A stretch of 64,000 bases of DNA, taken from the NCBI RefSeq assembly GCF_003985125.1, contig NZ_ML133565.1, forward strand, positions 434,001-498,000. Direction: 5' to 3'. Source of the stretch: Rhizobium phaseoli. Lineage in GTDB: Bacteria; Pseudomonadota; Alphaproteobacteria; Rhizobiales; Rhizobiaceae. The position numbers and the translations under genes are program-made. The notes beneath the pieces are model-generated. The model ran no database searches, had not been told where the DNA came from, and saw only the letters and a program-made list of their open reading frames with translations. Shown here in pieces: positions 59,715-64,000 of the stretch (the stretch's first letter is position 1; each line of letters begins with the position of its first letter).

Positions 59715-60836
59715 ATGGCCGACATCACCGTTACAAATCTGCAGCCGGACCGCGCCGCCGTTGCATCGCAGTGGCAGCTGATCTGGTGGGCTTTCCGCCG
59801 GCATCGGTTGGCCATGGTGGCGCTCGTCGTTACCGTGCTGATGTATATCGTTGCCCTGGTTCCCGGCTTCTTCGCCATTAACGATCCGAACCTCCAAAAT
59901 GCGCGGGCGACCTTTCATCCGCCGCAGAAATTGCATTTGATCGATACCGAGAACGGGTTTTCCTTCGGCCCGCATTATTATCCGATGAAGCTGACCCGCG
60001 ATCCGGAAACCCTGGCCGCCATCTTCAAGGAAGACACGACAAAACGTGTCGACGTGCAGTTCTTCGGGCGCGGCTACGAATATTCGGTATTTGGCCTGTT
60101 CAATACCAACATCCATCTGATCGCCTCGCCCGACAAGACCACGCCGCTGCTTCTCTTCGGCGCCGACCGGCTCGGGCGAGATGTCTTCAGCCGGACGGTG
60201 CAGGGTTCGCAGGTTTCGCTGTCGATCGGCCTTGTCGGCGTCTTCCTGTCGTTGATGCTCGGCATCGTGATCGGCGGAATCTCCGGATATTATGGCGGCC
60301 GCATCGATTTCTTCATGCAGCGCGTGATCGATTTCGTGCTGTCTCTGCCGACGATCCCGATCTGGCTCGCCATGGCCGCGGCCCTGCCGCAGGATTGGCC
60401 GGCAACGCTGCAATATATGATGATCACGATCATCCTGTCGCTGACCGGCTGGGCGCAACTCGCCCGCGTCGTCCGCGGCCGCTTCCTGTCGCTGCGCACC
60501 GAGGAATTCGTCGCCGCGGCGAGACTCGACGGCGTGCGCGAAAGGCGCATCATCTTTCGTCACATGCTGCCGAGCTTTGCCAGCCACATCATCGCATCGA
60601 TCACGCTTGCCGTGCCGGCGATGATCCTCGCCGAAACCTCTCTCTCGTTCCTGGGACTCGGTCTGCAGCCGCCCACCATCTCCTGGGGCGTGCTTCTGCG
60701 CGAAGCCCAGAACATTCGCTCGATCGCCACCGCACCCTGGCTCTTCATGCCGGGCTGTGCCGTCGTGGTCGCCGTGATGGCGCTCAACCTTCTCGGCGAC
60801 GGCCTGCGCGATGCGGCCGATCCCTACAACAAATGA
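59715..60836 (+). CDS. Opp/Dpp-type ABC permease (DppC-like), system B
   Basis: 373 residues, longer than system A's 311 because the first periplasmic loop (about 55-150) is expanded. The DppC motif appears as LLLFGADRLGRDVFSRTVQG, the EAA loop as EEFVAAARLDGVRERRIIFR, and the end is LGDGLRDAADPYNK. GGAG lies 7 bp before the ATG. Expanded loops of this kind occur in the group with large binding proteins. Confidence 0.9.
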   Translation: MADITVTNLQPDRAAVASQWQLIWWAFRRHRLAMVALVVTVLMYIVALVPGFFAINDPNLQNARATFHPPQKLHLIDTENGFSFGPHYYPMKLTRDPETLAAIFKEDTTKRVDVQFFGRGYEYSVFGLFNTNIHLIASPDKTTPLLLFGADRLGRDVFSRTVQGSQVSLSIGLVGVFLSLMLGIVIGGISGYYGGRIDFFMQRVIDFVLSLPTIPIWLAMAAALPQDWPATLQYMMITIILSLTGWAQLARVVRGRFLSLRTEEFVAAARLDGVRERRIIFRHMLPSFASHIIASITLAVPAMILAETSLSFLGLGLQPPTISWGVLLREAQNIRSIATAPWLFMPGCAVVVAVMALNLLGDGLRDAADPYNK

Positions 60837-60843
60837 GGCCGGC

Positions 60844-62565
60844 ATGACCGATATCGTTTCTATTGCCGGCAAGCCGCTGCTTCAGGTGAAAAACCTGACC
60901 GTCGAATTCCCGTTGCGCACCGGTGTTTTTCGCGCCGTCAACGATCTGTGTTTCTCGATCGAACCGGGCAAGACGCTCTGTGTCGTCGGCGAGAGCGGAT
61001 CCGGCAAGTCGGTGACTGCCCGTTCGATCCTGCAGATCGTCGATGCGCCCGGCCGCATTGCGGCAGGATCAATCGTCTTGAACGATCAGAACGGCGGCTC
61101 GACCGATCTGACCAGCCTCAATCCACGCGGACGCCAGATCCGGGCGATCCGCGGCCGCGACATCGCCATGATCTTCCAGGAGCCGATGTCGTCATTGTCG
61201 CCGATCCATACGGTCGGCAACCAGATCGTCGAGGCGCTTCGGCTGCACACAAGGATGAGCAAGGCGGAGGCGCGGGCCGAGGCGATATCGCTGCTGAAGC
61301 AGGTCGAGATCCCCTTTCCGGAGAAAGCGCTGGACCGCTATGCGTTCCAATATTCCGGCGGCATGCGTCAGCGTGCGATGATTGCCATGGCGCTTGCCTG
61401 CAAGCCGCAGCTTCTGATCGCCGACGAGCCGACCACGGCCCTCGACGTGACGACCCAGGCCGAAATCCTCGACCTGATCGCCCGCCTGCAGAAGGCGAAC
61501 GGCATGGCCGTTCTCTTCATCACCCATGATATGGGCGTCGTTGCACAGATCGCCGACGACGTGCTCGTCATGCACAACGGTGTGGCGAAGGAATATGGGC
61601 CGGTCGAGCAGATCTTTCATGCGCCGAAAGACGACTATACCCGCATGCTGATCGGCTCGGTGCTGAAGCTGGAGCAGAAGGCCGAAATCCGCTTGGCGCG
61701 CGCGCCGCTCGACAGGACGGCGGCGCCGATCCTCGAACTGCGCAATCTGTCGATGAATTTCGGCGACGTGAAAGCGCTGGACGATGTCTCCATTTCGCTG
61801 CTGCCGGGCGAGACGCTCGGCATTGTCGGCGAAAGCGGATCCGGCAAGACGACGATGGGCCGTTCGATCATGCGGCTGCTCGATCCGACCGCCGGCGAAA
61901 TCCTCTACCGCCGCGCCGGCGGCGACGTCATCGATCTGGCAACAGCCAAGGGTCAGACGCTTGCCGCTGCGCGGCGGGAATTGCGCATGGTGTTCCAGGA
62001 TCCGTTCGGCTCCCTCAATCCGCGCATGACCGTTTCCCAGATTATCGGCGAGCCGTTGCTCGTCAATGGCATCGCAAAGGGACGGGCGCTGGACGAGCGC
62101 GTCTGCCAACTCATGGAGCAGGTCGGCCTCGATCCGCGGGCGCGCGAACGCTACCCGCACGCTTTCTCCGGCGGCCAACGTCAGCGCATCGGCATTGCCC
62201 GCGCCATCACGCTCAATCCGCGTGTCATCGTTGCCGATGAGGCGACCTCGGCGCTCGACGTCTCCGTGCGCTCGCAGGTTCTCGATCTGCTGATGCGCCT
62301 GCAGGATGAACTCGGACTCGCCTACATCTTCATCAGCCATGATATCGGCGTCATCCGCTACATGTGCGACCGCGTCGGCGTCATGTACAAAGGCCAGCTC
62401 GTCGAAATCGGCGATGCGGAGAAGGTCTGCAATACGCCCGAGCACGCCTATACCCAGGCGCTGATCTCGGCGATCCCGCGCCCCGATCCGCGGGACCGCG
62501 ATCATTCCAGGCGCTTCCGTTACGTCGCGCCCGACAGTCTGAAGAATGGAAGTTCTCAGAGATGA
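60844..62565 (+). CDS. Opp/Dpp-type ABC ATPase, DppD-DppF fusion, system B
   Basis: One 573-residue chain carries two complete ATPase domains. NBD1 (about 12-275) has GESGSGKSV, MIFQEPMSSLSP, YSGGMRQR, LLIADEPTTALDVT and FITHDMGVV. NBD2 (about 300-560) has GESGSGKTT, MVFQDPFGSLNPR, FSGGQRQR, VIVADEATSALDVS and FISHDIGVI. NBD1's signature is SGGMRQ and NBD2's Walker B ends DEATSALD, so both sites look competent. System A keeps these as two genes. Start at 60844, with GAGG at about 5 bp. The stop overlaps the enolase gene by ATGA. Confidence 0.92.
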   Translation: MTDIVSIAGKPLLQVKNLTVEFPLRTGVFRAVNDLCFSIEPGKTLCVVGESGSGKSVTARSILQIVDAPGRIAAGSIVLNDQNGGSTDLTSLNPRGRQIRAIRGRDIAMIFQEPMSSLSPIHTVGNQIVEALRLHTRMSKAEARAEAISLLKQVEIPFPEKALDRYAFQYSGGMRQRAMIAMALACKPQLLIADEPTTALDVTTQAEILDLIARLQKANGMAVLFITHDMGVVAQIADDVLVMHNGVAKEYGPVEQIFHAPKDDYTRMLIGSVLKLEQKAEIRLARAPLDRTAAPILELRNLSMNFGDVKALDDVSISLLPGETLGIVGESGSGKTTMGRSIMRLLDPTAGEILYRRAGGDVIDLATAKGQTLAAARRELRMVFQDPFGSLNPRMTVSQIIGEPLLVNGIAKGRALDERVCQLMEQVGLDPRARERYPHAFSGGQRQRIGIARAITLNPRVIVADEATSALDVSVRSQVLDLLMRLQDELGLAYIFISHDIGVIRYMCDRVGVMYKGQLVEIGDAEKVCNTPEHAYTQALISAIPRPDPRDRDHSRRFRYVAPDSLKNGSSQR

Positions 62566-63773
62566 AAATCACCGGAATCCGCACGTTTCTCATGCATGTC
62601 GGCCAGCCCGACCCCTCCAATTGGGCTGCCGACCAGCGGTCTGGCGATCGCACTTCCAAGCAGTTCGGCGGCACCCGAAACTGGCTCTTTCTGAAGATCG
62701 ATACCGACGAAGGCATCACTGGCATCGGCGAGTGCTCAGGCTGGCCGCGCGTTGTCGAAACGGCGATCCACGACCTTGCGCCGCTGCTCATTGGCGAGGA
62801 TCCGGCACATATCGAGCGCCTGTGGCAGAAGATGCATATCGCGATGATGGGGCACGGCATGCTCGGAACCGTCGGAGGCGGGGCTATGACCGGCATCGAC
62901 ATGGCCCTCTGGGACATCAAGGGCAAGGCGCTCGGCGTGCCTGTCTGGATGCTGCTCGGCGGCAAGGTGCGGGACCGGATCCCGATCTATTCGCATGCCA
63001 ATACGCCCGAGCGGGCGCTTGCGCTCAAGGAGCGTGGCATCAGGGCGATCAAGTGCGGTGGCGTCGCCGATCCCGTTCGCAAGGTTGCAGCGCTGCGCGA
63101 TGCCGTCGGCGACGACATGGATATTGCCATCGACCTGCATGGACCGCCATGGCTGACGCCAGCGGATGCCTGCCGGCTGGTGCGCGCGCTCGAACCCTAC
63201 GAGCTGATGTGGGTTGAAGACCCGATCGCCCCCGAGAATATCGAAGGCTACCGGCGCATCCGCGACGCCGCCCATGTGCCGCTTGCGGCGGGCGAGCGTT
63301 CGGCAACCATTTTCGGCGAACGCGAGCTGATCGAGAGGGAACTGGTCGACGTGATTCAGCCCGATACGGGCCGGGCCGGCGGCATTACCCAGATGAAGAA
63401 GATCGCGGCCATGGCCGAAGCCCATCACATCCAGATGGCGCCGCATTCCGGCTCGCTCGGGCCGGTGGCGGAATATGCGGCCCTGCATCTGCTGGCCGCC
63501 ATCCCGAACGCTCTAATCCTCGAGCGCCTCGACGATGACTGGGGCGGCCGGCGCCAAACGATCGTGCCGCACCCTGAACAGGTCGACGGCTTGATTGCCG
63601 TTCCCGATGGTCCGGGGCTGGGCTGCGATATCGACGAGGACTTCGTCGCGCGCTTCCCCAGCGCCGGCAATGTTTCGGTGCCGCAAGCCGCCGGCGCCTA
63701 CAATCCCGGAACCGACAACGAGCATGTCTACGTGCAGACGCGCGTGGCACGCCGCAGCTATTTCAATCGCTAG
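62562..63773 (+). CDS. Enolase-superfamily sugar-acid dehydratase (galactonate-dehydratase-like)
   Basis: 403 residues of the mandelate racemase subgroup. Visible residues D191-x-H193 (IDLHGPPW), E219 (VEDP), E245 (AGE) and H295 (APHSGS) follow the D-galactonate dehydratase spacing (D183, H185, E209, E235, H285 in E. coli DgoD, from memory). The N-terminal capping domain (1-120) has an insertion QPDPSNWAADQRSGDRTSKQ. It should remove water from an aldonate or aldarate to give a 2-keto-3-deoxy acid, which would feed the DapA-family enzyme of the divergent operon. The ATG overlaps the transporter stop. Confidence 0.87.
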   Translation: MKITGIRTFLMHVGQPDPSNWAADQRSGDRTSKQFGGTRNWLFLKIDTDEGITGIGECSGWPRVVETAIHDLAPLLIGEDPAHIERLWQKMHIAMMGHGMLGTVGGGAMTGIDMALWDIKGKALGVPVWMLLGGKVRDRIPIYSHANTPERALALKERGIRAIKCGGVADPVRKVAALRDAVGDDMDIAIDLHGPPWLTPADACRLVRALEPYELMWVEDPIAPENIEGYRRIRDAAHVPLAAGERSATIFGERELIERELVDVIQPDTGRAGGITQMKKIAAMAEAHHIQMAPHSGSLGPVAEYAALHLLAAIPNALILERLDDDWGGRRQTIVPHPEQVDGLIAVPDGPGLGCDIDEDFVARFPSAGNVSVPQAAGAYNPGTDNEHVYVQTRVARRSYFNR

Positions 63774-63785
63774 AAGGACAGACTG

Positions 63786-64000
63786 ATGAAGATCGACCGC
63801 ATGCGGGTTTTCATGACCCGCGACAAGGACCGTCCGCGCGTAATCGTCGCGCTCGATACCGATGATGGGCTCACCGGCTGGGGCGAGTGCTACAATCATG
63901 GCCCCGACAAGGCGCTGCCGCCGCTGCTCGATTACCTCTATGGATTCATCTCAGGGCAGGATCCGACGCGCGTCGAATATCTGGTCAACCTGCTGATCCA
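63786..64000 (+). CDS. Second enolase-superfamily protein, N-terminal capping domain only (3' truncated by window)
   Basis: The ATG at 63786 has AAGGA about 6 bp upstream and is 12 bp after the previous stop. The 71 visible residues (start MKIDRMRVFMTRDKDRPRVI) match an enolase-superfamily capping domain, with DDGLTGWGECYNHGPDKA as the G-x-G-E hallmark. The active-site barrel lies beyond the window, so dehydratase, racemase or cycloisomerase activity cannot be decided. In Agrobacterium a galactarolactone cycloisomerase of this superfamily accompanies uronate dehydrogenase. Confidence 0.8.
   Translation, partial: MKIDRMRVFMTRDKDRPRVIVALDTDDGLTGWGECYNHGPDKALPPLLDYLYGFISGQDPTRVEYLVNLLI

Noticed and set aside
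1-64000. tRNA, rRNA, insertion sequences, phage genes and integration sites
   Set aside because: Looked for T-loop and CCA signals, transposase or integrase motifs and long terminal repeats by eye; none seen. A tRNA or Rfam scan would be decisive.

Overview
The window looks like a chromosomal or large-replicon segment of a Rhizobium species of the R. leguminosarum/etli type. This is inferred from the strong G/C third-position bias, dense short-gap operons with ATGA overlaps, alphaproteobacterial GGAAC/CGTT stress promoters, and an accessory load of Opp-type transporters and sugar-acid catabolism. I see no rRNA, tRNA, insertion sequence, prophage or CRISPR array. The first gene (glgE) is cut at its 5' end and the last (an enolase-superfamily gene) at its 3' end.

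Region 1 (1-8630) is a tightly coupled alpha-glucan/trehalose operon: glgE, a treS-maltokinase fusion, and glgB. Together these are the GlgE route from trehalose through maltose and maltose-1-phosphate to branched glucan. Region 2 (8638-12099) holds a thiamine-diphosphate enzyme and an aromatic-type aminotransferase, divergent from an Lrp/AsnC regulator. Region 3 (12124-14944) is a FecBCDE-type metal/siderophore importer. Region 4 (15090-16723) is a three-gene operon (two small unknown proteins and a fluoroacetate-dehalogenase-like hydrolase) behind a good sigma-EcfG-type promoter.

Region 5 (16937-24923) encodes a 2,100-residue soluble hybrid histidine kinase with eleven 92-residue poly-HAMP repeats and three receivers, followed by a second hybrid kinase. 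Region 6 (25107-28814) holds treZ and malQ, without treY in view. Region 7 (28832-32001) is a run of ten small genes. It includes three consecutive glycine-rich hydrophilic proteins resembling hydrophilins, a small membrane protein, a lipoprotein and an ElaB/DUF883-like protein. Two EcfG-like promoters lie inside it.

Region 8 (32089-36952) is a LacI regulator divergent from an amino-acid-type ABC system (binding protein plus a permease-ATPase fusion) and a DAO-family oxidase. Small stress-type genes and a large chemoreceptor follow (37044-40389). Region 9 (40589-43846) contains homologues of all three E. coli ybhP/clsB/ybhN products, rearranged so that each has its own EcfG-type promoter. Two of these promoters occupy the same 27 bp in opposite directions. 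A DUF763 gene, a DMT exporter and a membrane protein follow.

Region 10 (47606-64000) is a sugar-acid locus around an FCD-type GntR regulator. Leftward run GntR, uronate dehydrogenase, SMP-30 lactonase, a KDG-dehydratase-like aldolase and a five-gene Opp-type importer. Rightward run a second Opp-type importer (with fused ATPases) and two enolase-superfamily genes. The enzymes fit an oxidative uronate/aldarate pathway.

The main theme is stress physiology (compatible-solute and glucan metabolism, hydrophilins, envelope-lipid genes, sensor kinases) linked by recurrent EcfG-like promoters, with sugar-acid scavenging at the right end. Functions are read from motifs by eye; no database search was run.
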